11,888 nucleotides of DNA, taken from Chitinophagaceae bacterium (lineage in GTDB: Bacteria; Bacteroidota; Bacteroidia; Chitinophagales; Chitinophagaceae). The stretch covers positions 1 to 11,888 of the forward strand of contig CANIMM010000070.1 of assembly GCA_947468255.1 (NCBI GenBank). The letters are read 5' to 3'. The notes beneath the pieces were generated by a model. That model was not told the origin of the DNA. It saw only the letters and a program-made list of their open reading frames with translations, and searched no databases. Shown one piece after another: positions 1-7,314 of this stretch (the stretch's first letter is position 1; each line of letters starts with the position of its first letter). A program made the translations under genes and the position numbers.

Positions 1-1
1 A

Positions 2-784
2 GATTGGAAACGAGATAAATGGGCATTGCCAGCTAAAAAAGTCATTCATATTTCGGAAGGCTTATTGGTAAAAAATATCCCCCATATCGTTGCCGATAAT
101 AGGGCAATTCAACAGTATATCGAAAGCAGTTATCATAAAAAAAGCACTATGATTGCTTATGGAGGTGACCAGGCTTTCCCGGTAGCCCTTACAGAAAAGG
201 ATATTGAACAATACCCTTTTCTTCAACATCCTTATGCTTTTAGTGTTTGCCGCATTCAATCTGACAATCAAATTGAACTTTTACTAGCAAGTTTTGCCCA
301 AACCTCGATGCCATTTGTATTGGTTGGAAATTGGAGTAGCTCCTCATTTGGAAGAAAGATTAGAGAAAAATATCAATCCATACAGCACTTGCACATGCTC
401 GATGCCATCTATGAACCAATTGCCCTAAACAAATTAAGAAGCAATTGTAAGATTTATATGCATGGACACACAGCCGGTGGCACCAATCCATCGCTTGTAG
501 AAGCGATGTATTTAGGGCTACCCATTGCTGCTTACTCATCCGCTTACAATGAAAGTGTAACGCTAGAAAAGGCGGTTTATTTTACGGACCTTAGTAGCCT
601 AGTTGACCTGATAAATAACATTGACACATTGGACTTACAAGCAATTGGAAATGAAATGGAAACAATTGCTAAAGCTGATTATACTTGGAGTAAAATAATC
701 GACCATTATTATCAATTATTTATAGCAGTAGGTAAAGCCCCTGGATTTTCGAAAATTGAGATGAACGAATACGAGATTTTGTAA
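2..784 (+). CDS. GT4-type glycosyltransferase, DUF1972/WchF-like, 5' truncated by window edge
   Basis: C-terminal 260 residues of a glycosyltransferase whose frame is open to the left edge (DWKRDKW...), so the true start lies outside; the in-frame TTG at 26 is not a start. The motif HGHTAGGTNPSLVEAM (visible residues 154-169) and the upstream pattern 'W-K-R-x-K-W ... AKK ... SEGL ... ADNRAIQ ... IAYGGD' are characteristic of the DUF1972 group within the GT4 superfamily. That group includes WchF/Cps2T-type rhamnosyltransferases, which add the second sugar to a lipid-linked glucose in capsule pathways. The two Glu-containing positions around NPSLVEAM correspond to the nucleotide-sugar binding end of the GT-B C-terminal domain. 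It should act at the cytoplasmic face of the inner membrane. The family call is solid. The sugar and linkage are inference, though rhamnosyl transfer would fit the WcaJ-like priming enzyme downstream. A 151-bp gap separates it from the next gene. Confidence 0.85.
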   Translation, partial: DWKRDKWALPAKKVIHISEGLLVKNIPHIVADNRAIQQYIESSYHKKSTMIAYGGDQAFPVALTEKDIEQYPFLQHPYAFSVCRIQSDNQIELLLASFAQTSMPFVLVGNWSSSSFGRKIREKYQSIQHLHMLDAIYEPIALNKLRSNCKIYMHGHTAGGTNPSLVEAMYLGLPIAAYSSAYNESVTLEKAVYFTDLSSLVDLINNIDTLDLQAIGNEMETIAKADYTWSKIIDHYYQLFIAVGKAPGFSKIEMNEYEIL

Positions 785-879
785 CTGAAGCAATTATAAA
801 AATTAAAAGGCCGTTAAGTGAAAAAGGATTTTACTGCGTGACTTTTTTAGTAATCGTATCTTTACCAATAATTTAAACT

Positions 880-917
880 AATTAAGCGAAGGCCCTATTT
901 AAATAATTCGCCTAATT
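880..917. repeat. Imperfect inverted repeat in the 151-bp intergenic gap
   Basis: Arms AATTAAGCGAA (880-890) and TTCGCCTAATT (907-917) pair over 11 positions with one A-C mismatch, around a 16-base loop containing the palindrome TATTTAAATA (896-905). It lies 19 to 56 bases before the ATG of the next glycosyltransferase gene. It could be a protein-binding site or an RNA hairpin near that gene's start. No U-tract follows it, so it is not a convincing terminator. The rest of 785-935 is A/T-rich. The nearest match there to a Bacteroidota -7 element is TATCTTTA at 857-864, with one mismatch and no clear -33 partner. Confidence 0.35.
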
Positions 918-935
918 CAATCAATACCCACTAAC

Positions 936-2078
936 ATGAATATCTTATTACTCAACGGGTCTTCAGATCTTTATGGGGCTTCAAGGGTTTTTTTACAAAC
1001 CGCCCACAAATTAAAGAAGGACGGACACCAGCTTCAGGTACTGCTTTCTGAAGATGGTCCACTGGTAAAAGAATTTAATAAAATTGATATCCCTACAAGA
1101 ATCGTTCGTTTAGGCGTTTTAAGAAAAAAATATTTATCCATTCTAGGCTTGGCCAATAGATTACAACTATTATTCTCATCATTTTTTATTATAAAAAGAA
1201 TTTGTAGGGAGCAAAAGATTGATCTAATGTATACCAATGCTGTACCTGTTGTAATAGGTGGTATCGCTTCTAAATTATTGGGGATAAAAAACGTATGGCA
1301 TATTCATGAAATTTTACCCGTTCAAAGCTTTCAACATCGTTTTTTTGGCTGGCTGATCAACCAGTGCAGTAATAAAGTAATTGTTGTATCCAAAGCTGTT
1401 TACGATAATTGGTGCAATAAGGTTGATAAAAGCAAACTGGTACTGCTCCACAATGGTATCGATGACCGTGACTTTATTAATCCACCGAAGGATTTCAGGG
1501 CTTCCTTGAACCTGCCAACAGAAAAAATCCTCGTTGGAATGGTTGGCCGCGTAAACCTCTATAAAGGACAAAGTTACTTTTTAGAAATTGCCGCAGCTAT
1601 TAATCAGCAACCCCACAACTGCCATTTTGTAATGGTAGGGGATGCTTATCCGGGATATGAATATTTGTATGATCAATTAACGACTCAAAAAAACAGGTTG
1701 GGCATAGATAGTATCATTACGAATCTAGGGTACAGAACTGATATCCCCTTGATCATGAATGGACTGGATATTTTTGTACTGCCGTCGGGTAAACCAGATC
1801 CTTTTCCTACTGTAATCTTAGAGGCAATGGCTGCTCAAAAACCAGTGGTAGCTACTGAGCAGGGTGGCGCTTGCGAATCGGTAGTGCATGGGCTTACCGG
1901 CTATTTAGTACCTTTACAAGATGCAGCAGCAGTAGCCGCTCATATTCTTGCGCTGGCCCAAAATGAAAGCCTTCGAAAAGAAATGGGAATTGCGGGGCAA
2001 CAACGTTTTCAGCGCCTTTATTCAATCTCCCAATTTGAAGCTTCCATTGCTGCTGAAGTTGAATCACTTCAGGCATAA
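936..2078 (+). CDS. Glycosyltransferase family 4 (GT-B fold)
   Basis: A 380-residue protein of normal length for a GT4 enzyme, starting at ATG 936. The N-terminal Rossmann half begins MNILLLNGSSDLYGAS with the Gly-Ala-Ser acceptor loop usual for GT4 members, and runs to a WHIHE segment (121-125). The C-terminal donor-binding half has the GMVGRVNLYKGQ loop (201-212) and the region PDPFPTVILEAMA (287-299). In this last motif the usual first Glu of EX7E is Asp288 and the second is Glu296. No signal peptide or membrane helix is apparent, so it should work at the cytoplasmic face of the inner membrane, adding one sugar from a nucleotide donor to the undecaprenyl-linked repeat unit. Donor and acceptor cannot be read from sequence. 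The stop is 7 bp before the next ATG, so the two genes are very likely translated from one transcript. The family call is strong; the linkage is unknown. Confidence 0.92.
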   Translation: MNILLLNGSSDLYGASRVFLQTAHKLKKDGHQLQVLLSEDGPLVKEFNKIDIPTRIVRLGVLRKKYLSILGLANRLQLLFSSFFIIKRICREQKIDLMYTNAVPVVIGGIASKLLGIKNVWHIHEILPVQSFQHRFFGWLINQCSNKVIVVSKAVYDNWCNKVDKSKLVLLHNGIDDRDFINPPKDFRASLNLPTEKILVGMVGRVNLYKGQSYFLEIAAAINQQPHNCHFVMVGDAYPGYEYLYDQLTTQKNRLGIDSIITNLGYRTDIPLIMNGLDIFVLPSGKPDPFPTVILEAMAAQKPVVATEQGGACESVVHGLTGYLVPLQDAAAVAAHILALAQNESLRKEMGIAGQQRFQRLYSISQFEASIAAEVESLQA

Positions 2079-2085
2079 CTAAAAA

Positions 2086-3234
2086 ATGAAAAAAACACTT
2101 ACAATAGGTATTGATTGCAGAGACTTACTGAAAGCGTCTACGGGTACTAAAACCTACTTGTCTGAATTAATTGAACAGTTCAAACAATATCCCACATTTT
2201 CCGTTCGATTTGTTTATTTACATGACCCCTTGCCGCTGCTGGCAGGAAAATCTTATTTACATAAATTTATAGAGCACATTCTTTTTTTTGTCTGGAAACA
2301 AATTGTTTTGCCGGTAAAAGCTTTTTCAAAGGGATGTGATATTTTATTTTGCAGTGATTATTTTCTTCCGCTGGTTCGTTTGCGCTTTAAAACCGTAGTG
2401 GTATTTCATGATGCATTTTTTTGGGAATATCCTGCCCATTATAATAAAATCTGGCTGTGGCTTTTTCACTCCATAGCGGTGAGAGGGAGCAAAAAAGCGA
2501 ATAGGATAGTTGTGCCATCCAACTATTCACTTGGCACCGTTTCAACATGGCTTCAACTCCCCAAGCAGCATTTTACGGTGGTGTACGAAGCAGGAAAAAG
2601 TTTGGAGAAAAAAACAAAAAGCACTGCCGCCCATCCAATTGCAGAATTAGAGGGGATCCCCTATTTTTTGCATGTAGGCGCATTTAATAAGCATAAAAAT
2701 TTGGTGGGGCTGGTTGAAGCATTTGAAATGGTAAGACAAGCCCATCCACAAGAACTGATTCATTTGATTTTAGTTGGCCAAGCAGGCGGATCGGTTTTTA
2801 GTGATGACAGCTTGGCTATAAAAGCAGCCATCAAAAAATATGGGTTAACCAATTGTGTCCACTTACCCGGGTATTTAAGTAATGAGGATTTAAGTACGCT
2901 TTATCAGCATGCTTTGGCCTATGTTTTCCCTTCCTACAATGAAGGTTTTGGCTTGCCGGCATTGGAAGCAATGGCTTTTCAGCTGCCCGTTATTGCAGCT
3001 AATAATACCTGCTTACCTGAAATATGCAAAGACGGTGCTATTTATTTTGACCCATTTAATATTGCTGAAATGGCAATTCAAATGGGCTCTTTGTTGAATA
3101 ATGAGCAGGAAAGAAAAAGGATTGTAGAAAAGCAAATAGCTATTATCGCAAACTACAGCTGGCAAAAATCGGCCAATGAAATCATGCAGGTATTTACTGA
3201 AATTGCCGAATTAAAAAAAGAAAACAATACCTAA
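2086..3234 (+). CDS. Glycosyltransferase family 4 (mannosyltransferase-like, GT-B fold)
   Basis: A 382-residue GT4 enzyme starting at ATG 2086, 7 bp after the previous stop. The N-terminus (IGIDCRDLLKASTGTKTY) and the VVFHDAFFWEYP segment (105-116) resemble the GT4 subgroup of WbdB/MtfB-like mannosyltransferases. HVGAFNKHKNL (196-206) is the donor-domain loop. EGFGLPALEAMA (286-297) is a canonical EX7E motif with Glu286 and Glu294. It has no signal peptide, and it has short hydrophobic patches rather than true membrane helices, so it is probably a peripheral enzyme at the inner membrane. Its role is transfer of a sugar to the growing lipid-linked repeat unit. A mannosyl donor is suggested only by resemblance. 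It is the last gene of this plus-strand run; the next gene is convergent. Confidence 0.92.
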   Translation: MKKTLTIGIDCRDLLKASTGTKTYLSELIEQFKQYPTFSVRFVYLHDPLPLLAGKSYLHKFIEHILFFVWKQIVLPVKAFSKGCDILFCSDYFLPLVRLRFKTVVVFHDAFFWEYPAHYNKIWLWLFHSIAVRGSKKANRIVVPSNYSLGTVSTWLQLPKQHFTVVYEAGKSLEKKTKSTAAHPIAELEGIPYFLHVGAFNKHKNLVGLVEAFEMVRQAHPQELIHLILVGQAGGSVFSDDSLAIKAAIKKYGLTNCVHLPGYLSNEDLSTLYQHALAYVFPSYNEGFGLPALEAMAFQLPVIAANNTCLPEICKDGAIYFDPFNIAEMAIQMGSLLNNEQERKRIVEKQIAIIANYSWQKSANEIMQVFTEIAELKKENNT

Positions 3235-3326
3235 ATGTAGGGGGAAATCGCCTTTAGATTAACTACCCAAGACCTGTTCAAGTGGATTTTCAGCCAACGA
3301 CAATTCAATACTTCTTCAAAAGGAAA
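3235..3326. other. Convergent intergenic gap without a clear terminator
   Basis: 92 bp between the 3' ends of a plus-strand glycosyltransferase gene and the minus-strand oxygenase gene. I looked for a stem followed by a T-tract on either strand and found none that is convincing. Transcripts from both sides may therefore end by another mechanism or read into each other. Confidence 0.4.
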
Positions 3327-4103
3327 TTACTGATTTTTAGCAGTGCTGCTCCCAAATAATTTATTTTTAGTTTGTACTAAAAAATTATAATTTTTGGCTA
3401 GCTGCTTTTTAAAAAAAGAGGCGTCTTCTTTTGGAAACCAATCTGTAGTCCTTGGTTTTTCAAGCTGTCTTTTATGAATTTGATAGGAATAAGTAGCAAT
3501 AGAAGTCCTGAATTTCCCATCAGGAAAATTAGTCATATCGTATCCATGAAGCGCATAGGGTGCGCATTGTTGAATAATCATTCGATTGAATGGTACATCA
3601 ATTTCAAGTTGATCATCGGTTCTTAAATCTTTTATAATCAATTCCCCTTTGTATTCTTTTTTCCAACCTTTATTTAAATAGAGCAAAAGATTTAATTCTC
3701 GATACCAGTCTTTTTGAATAGGGTGATAATTAAAATCTAAATGCATATCTAGAAAACTATTTTTCTTTCCTTGATGCAATCCACCACCATGATTTTTAGG
3801 GTCAACAAATATTTTTTTAGCTACGATAAATGAAAGGATTTTATTAAAACGTTCCGATGCTAAATCAACATACAGCTCATTTAATTCTGGAGCAATGATT
3901 TTATAATTGGATTTTTCAAATTTATTATTTGCAAAAGCATAGTCCCTGCTTTTGTTTTCTAATTCAGGAATTGCATCATAGGCTAAAGTTAATTTTTCTT
4001 CGTCACAAAAATTATCAATCACTAAATGCGGAAAAGGCTGCGCAGCCAGATAATTAGCCCTTAAAGCAGCTAGATTATTTTCCAAGACATCGAAATGAAT
4101 CAT
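3327..4103 (-). CDS. 2-oxoglutarate/Fe(II)-dependent oxygenase (prolyl-4-hydroxylase-like fold)
   Basis: A 258-residue protein read from ATG at 4103 down to TAA at 3329-3327. The segment PFPHLVIDNF (23-32) is the usual entry into this superfamily. The Fe(II) ligands are visible as His121-x-Asp123 (MHLDFNYHP) and distal His186 (ALHGYDM), with Arg199 (KFRTSIATYSY) as the probable 2-oxoglutarate carboxylate ligand. YRELNLLLYLNKGW and YKGELII (134-157) form the core strands of the double-stranded beta-helix. All key residues are present, so it looks active. Related genes occur beside glycosyltransferases and capsule genes, but their substrates are mostly unknown. It might hydroxylate a sugar, lipid or protein component of the polymer machinery; this is inference. 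It lies alone on the minus strand between two plus-strand groups and is visibly richer in A/T than they are. About 40 C-terminal residues after the fold are basic and unexplained. Confidence 0.88.
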   Translation of the reverse strand: MIHFDVLENNLAALRANYLAAQPFPHLVIDNFCDEEKLTLAYDAIPELENKSRDYAFANNKFEKSNYKIIAPELNELYVDLASERFNKILSFIVAKKIFVDPKNHGGGLHQGKKNSFLDMHLDFNYHPIQKDWYRELNLLLYLNKGWKKEYKGELIIKDLRTDDQLEIDVPFNRMIIQQCAPYALHGYDMTNFPDGKFRTSIATYSYQIHKRQLEKPRTTDWFPKEDASFFKKQLAKNYNFLVQTKNKLFGSSTAKNQ

Positions 4104-4132
4104 AGAATTATTTAATAATTGAATAAGAATGC

Positions 4133-4140
4133 CAAATTTA
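4133..4140 (-). promoter_or_regulatory. Candidate Bacteroidota -7 promoter element for the oxygenase gene
   Basis: Read on the minus strand this is TAAATTTG, an exact match to the TAnnTTTG -7 consensus used by Bacteroidota sigma-ABfr. It lies 30 to 37 bases upstream of the oxygenase ATG, which would give a leader of about 20-25 nt. A clean TTTG at -33 is not visible; the expected position is only A/T-rich. The match is short and could be chance in A/T-rich DNA. Confidence 0.4.
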
Positions 4141-4301
4141 ATGACAATTTATAGAAATAATGATTTCTTATTTTAGCTGGATTTACATCATTCAATACCT
4201 ACAATTGACTCAAAGAGCAACCAAGCTTCGAGAATCATTTACTTGAAAATTACCCAGAACCATGCCAAACCACCCAGTTTTTTGGGAAATTAGGCAATGA
4301 A

Positions 4302-4324
4302 GCCGCCAAATATTAAAGGGCGGC
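4302..4324 (+). promoter_or_regulatory. GC-only hairpin in the leader of the sugar-phosphate transferase operon
   Basis: GCCGCC (4302-4307) and GGCGGC (4319-4324) are perfect reverse complements around the 11-base A/T loop AAATATTAAAG. They stand out against the surrounding A/T-rich DNA. The element ends 57 bases before ATG 4382 and is followed by a G-rich stretch (GCAAGGGTAGGTGG, 4324-4337). There is no T-tract after it on either strand, so it does not look like an intrinsic terminator. It could be a 5'-leader structure affecting translation or elongation, for example a pause or antitermination site. The rest of the 278-bp gap 4104-4381 holds no gene I can support and no exact TAnnTTTG on the plus strand; TATTTTAG at 4169-4176 is one mismatch away. 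Confidence 0.4.
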
Positions 4325-4381
4325 AGCAAGGGTAGGTGGAAAAAATTGATTAATTTGCAAATTCTTGAAACACACCCATTA

Positions 4382-5779
4382 ATGAACAAAAATATCATTC
4401 TCCGCCTGCACGAAAAACGAAGAATCATTGATGCGTTTACGTTGGTACTGTCTTTTGAGCTTTTGCAACTTTTTTTGGTAGATTTATTGGATGGGCCCCT
4501 ACATAATGTGTTACTACTTTTGCTGGTATTACTTTTTTCCTGGTTTATTGCCGCTGCTAACACCAAATTATATAAAGACAGGATTTCCAATAAATATGTG
4601 GAGGAAATTGTAATCGTACTGAATACGCTCGCCATTCAGTTTATTTTAATAGCTGCTTTCCTATACGCTTATAATAAAAAGCTGTCCCTTCCGATTAGCT
4701 TTCTGCTTTGCTTTCAAATTATTTTTGGCTTTATTCAGCTATCGGTGAAATACCTAATTAGGAAGAAAATCCATTACGATTACCTGCACAACAGCTCCAT
4801 GTTGCAAAAATTATTGATTGTTGGGTCGGCCGAAAGTACACAAAAGCTTTGTCAGACTATTAAAGCAAATTTTTTTTACGGGTACAATTGCATCGGATAT
4901 TTAAGTGAGGAGGATCGGCACTTGACCGAAATTAATTATTTGGGTCACCCAGATGAGCTCGCAAAGGTATTGGCGCAATACAAAATAGAAAAAGTAATTA
5001 TAGCCTTGCCTTCACTCAGTGAGTCACTGATTCGCTACTTTTTAGAAACCTGTGATGCCCATGGTATCAAGACTTTTATTGTTCCCAACTACTACCAATT
5101 TACTTCTACTTCGTTTGAGATTAACCAGATTGGTTTAATACCAGTTATCAACTTGCGGGCATTGCCATTGGATAAATCAGAAAATAAATTTTTAAAAAGG
5201 GTCTTTGATATTATATTCAGTTTTCTTTTTTTAGTATTAATAGGTTCCTGGCTTTTCCCAATTCTTGCCATTCTTATTAAACTCAATTCCAAAGGGCCTG
5301 TATTTTTTAAACAGGAAAGATGGGGGATCAACAACAAAAAAATGAATTGTTACAAATTCAGGACCATGTATCACAAAAAGGAAGGGGCAATAGAATTTGT
5401 GCAGGCCACCAAAAATGATCCACGGGTAACTGCTGTAGGAAAATGGCTCCGAAGTCTAAGTATGGATGAAATGCCACAATTTTGGAATGTATTAATCGAT
5501 AATATGTCGGTGGTGGGGCCAAGACCGCATGTAACACCGCAAAACTTAGAGTACAGTGAAAAAATTGAGAGCTACGGACTGCGTCACCAAGTGAAGCCCG
5601 GCCTAACGGGATGGGCTCAGGTGAATGGAGCAAGAGGAGAAACGCCCGATATTGAACATATGCAAACCCGGGTAAAATATGACCTGTATTATGTTCATCA
5701 ATGGAGTTTTTGGCTCGACATTCAAATAGTTTTGCAAACAATCGTTAATGTTTTCAAAATGGACCACCATGCGTACTAA
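4382..5779 (+). CDS. Polyprenyl-phosphate sugar-1-phosphate transferase (WcaJ/WbaP-like initiating enzyme)
   Basis: Initiating membrane enzyme that transfers a sugar-1-phosphate (often glucose or galactose) from a UDP-sugar to undecaprenyl phosphate. The 465 residues from ATG 4382 are a normal length for the family. Four hydrophobic segments near 18-36, 40-58, 75-97 and 101-122 are followed by a cytoplasmic Rossmann-like domain (LLIVGSAEST, from 144). A membrane-dipping helix (about 274-299) leads into the catalytic bacterial sugar transferase domain. That domain shows KQERWG, KFRTM (325-329), the catalytic Asp362-Glu363 pair in SMDEMPQFWNVL, GPRP (379-382) and KPGLTGWAQVNG (405-416). An in-frame TTG at 4346 would add 12 residues (INLQILETHP...) with no family resemblance, so ATG 4382 is preferred. 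The stop overlaps the start region of the next gene. The sugar transferred cannot be told from sequence. Confidence 0.93.
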   Translation: MNKNIILRLHEKRRIIDAFTLVLSFELLQLFLVDLLDGPLHNVLLLLLVLLFSWFIAAANTKLYKDRISNKYVEEIVIVLNTLAIQFILIAAFLYAYNKKLSLPISFLLCFQIIFGFIQLSVKYLIRKKIHYDYLHNSSMLQKLLIVGSAESTQKLCQTIKANFFYGYNCIGYLSEEDRHLTEINYLGHPDELAKVLAQYKIEKVIIALPSLSESLIRYFLETCDAHGIKTFIVPNYYQFTSTSFEINQIGLIPVINLRALPLDKSENKFLKRVFDIIFSFLFLVLIGSWLFPILAILIKLNSKGPVFFKQERWGINNKKMNCYKFRTMYHKKEGAIEFVQATKNDPRVTAVGKWLRSLSMDEMPQFWNVLIDNMSVVGPRPHVTPQNLEYSEKIESYGLRHQVKPGLTGWAQVNGARGETPDIEHMQTRVKYDLYYVHQWSFWLDIQIVLQTIVNVFKMDHHAY

Positions 5780-7310
5780 AGCGTTTTTTTTATTGCTGTT
5801 TGGTTTGCTGACAACCTATTATGGATATTCCCAAACAGCCGTTTTAGCAGGGTCTTTAGATGAATTCTCTCTGCGTGATCAGCAGCTCTTAGGGAAATTG
5901 AAAAACCCCTATTCCTTTACTGTTAGACCTGTATTACTGCATCCGCTGGATTCCTCCGTCTATTTTAGTGATCCCCTTTTGCAGCAACAGCAACGTGACT
6001 ATTTTAATAAAAAAAAATCGATTCGATTGATTGCGATACCCCTTGGAATTCAACAGCAATACAACTCCCACTCTGCCTGGGGCAGAAATAATGAAGATTT
6101 TTTGTTGACCGCAGGTTATCAGCAAATGATTCAAGTAGGCGCTGCTATTCATTCCAAGTGGCTGAATGTGCAATTGATTCCCACCTATTTTTGGGCAGCT
6201 CCCAATTCGATTTTATCAAAAGGCTACCAAAAGTTTTCATTGGGGCAGTCTGCCATAAGGTTAAAACTAGGACCAAGTCCCTTAAGTATTTCACTATCTA
6301 CTGAAAATTTATGGTGGGGTCCAGGAGTCTTCAACTCGTTAATGATGAGTAATAATGCCCCTGGCTTTGCTCATGTTAGTTTTCACACCAATAAGCCAAT
6401 GAAAACTCCGGTAGGGTATTTTGAATTTCAGGTAATTGGTGGAAACCTCAGCAGTAAAGCTAATTTACCCTTCGAAAATAAAGATCCCAATACCTTATAT
6501 CCCTCCTTTGCGCTTGAAAAACGCTATTTTAACGGTATCAATTTTGCTTATCAGCCAATATTTGCCAAAGGCTTTACTGTTGGAATGAACAGGATGTTTC
6601 AACGCTATCAAAAGGATGCAGATAAAGAGGGAAGTTTTCTTCAAAAATATTTGCCGGTTGTTACCTCCGTTTTTAAATCCAATACAGGTGGCGGCAATGG
6701 AGGAGTTGAAGATGCTAGGAGTCGTGACCAGTTGATTAATCTATTTGCACGCTATTTGTTTCAGCAATACAATACTGAAATATATGGAGAGTATGGATGG
6801 AATGATCATAAATACAATTTAAGAGACCTCACCCTAAATCCAGACCATGCTGCCGCCTATCTGGTAGGACTAAGAAAAGTATTTGCCCTAGATTCTGCAA
6901 AAAGATTCACCTTAGAAGCCGAAGCTACTCAACTGGAACCTACCAATAGTGATATTGCGCGCGGTGCTGGCAACTGGTACGAACATGGTCAAGTTCTGGA
7001 AGGGTATACCAATGAAAATCAAATCATCGGAGGGGGCATTGGGCCGGGAGATAATACCGCTACCGTTCGGATGACTTATAGCACCCAATCAACAAGGCAA
7101 AGTCTACGCATTGAGCGGTACCAGCATGACCCGCGCTTTCATGACAATAAATGGACTGACTGGTCCTTTGCTATTGCACACCAGCAAGTGATCAAAAAAT
7201 ACTTGGTGGGAGCTGCTGTTGACTTTGTATGCAGGGGTGGTTTTCAATGGACACAACAAAACTTTGTAAACATGCAGTTTAATTTAAAAGTTCAATACTT
7301 TTTGTTCTAA
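5769..7310 (+). CDS. Capsule assembly Wzi family outer-membrane protein, first copy
   Basis: A 513-residue secreted barrel protein. From ATG 5769 it begins MRTKAFFLLLFGLLTTYYGY with predicted signal-peptidase cleavage after SQ (residue 22). The earlier in-frame ATG at 5748 would put seven polar or aromatic residues before the signal peptide, so 5769 is preferred. That start overlaps the upstream stop by 11 bases (5769-5779), which suggests translational coupling. The family signature STENLWWGPG (177-186) is followed by NSLMMSNNAPGF, and there are many alternating beta-strand segments (EIYGEYGWND; GGGIGPGDNTATV). The last residue is Phe (QYFLF), as expected for a BAM-inserted barrel. In E. coli, Wzi is an 18-strand barrel that binds capsule at the surface; here the role is likely attachment or organisation of the secreted polymer. 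The Bacteroidota proteins are longer than E. coli Wzi. Confidence 0.88.
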   Translation: MRTKAFFLLLFGLLTTYYGYSQTAVLAGSLDEFSLRDQQLLGKLKNPYSFTVRPVLLHPLDSSVYFSDPLLQQQQRDYFNKKKSIRLIAIPLGIQQQYNSHSAWGRNNEDFLLTAGYQQMIQVGAAIHSKWLNVQLIPTYFWAAPNSILSKGYQKFSLGQSAIRLKLGPSPLSISLSTENLWWGPGVFNSLMMSNNAPGFAHVSFHTNKPMKTPVGYFEFQVIGGNLSSKANLPFENKDPNTLYPSFALEKRYFNGINFAYQPIFAKGFTVGMNRMFQRYQKDADKEGSFLQKYLPVVTSVFKSNTGGGNGGVEDARSRDQLINLFARYLFQQYNTEIYGEYGWNDHKYNLRDLTLNPDHAAAYLVGLRKVFALDSAKRFTLEAEATQLEPTNSDIARGAGNWYEHGQVLEGYTNENQIIGGGIGPGDNTATVRMTYSTQSTRQSLRIERYQHDPRFHDNKWTDWSFAIAHQQVIKKYLVGAAVDFVCRGGFQWTQQNFVNMQFNLKVQYFLF

Positions 7311-7314
7311 ACAT

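Noticed and set aside
3350..3361. AGCAG/CTGCT stem near the oxygenase 3' end as a terminator
   Set aside because: The loop is only two bases and it lies inside the coding sequence, so it cannot form a normal hairpin.
4272..4285. CCCA/TGGG hairpin in the divergent intergenic region
   Set aside because: Four-base arms are too short to distinguish from chance.
4302..4324. Intrinsic terminator
   Set aside because: The stem is strong, but neither strand has a following T-tract, and no gene ends immediately before it in either orientation.
4346..4381. TTG start extending the sugar-phosphate transferase by 12 residues
   Set aside because: The extension lacks family resemblance, and the ATG at 4382 begins directly before the usual basic N-terminus (MNKNIILRLHEKRR).
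4210..4635. 141-codon open frame on the minus strand
   Set aside because: It overlaps the divergent intergenic region and the start of the sugar-phosphate transferase gene in antisense. Its translation is Ser/Asn-rich with no recognisable domain, so it looks like a shadow frame.
5358..5741. 127-codon open frame on the minus strand
   Set aside because: It is wholly antisense to the conserved catalytic domain of the sugar-phosphate transferase, and the product has no coherent protein-like pattern.
5748..5768. Upstream ATG extending the first Wzi protein by 7 residues
   Set aside because: It would place MFSKWTT before a textbook signal peptide that starts cleanly at ATG 5769.
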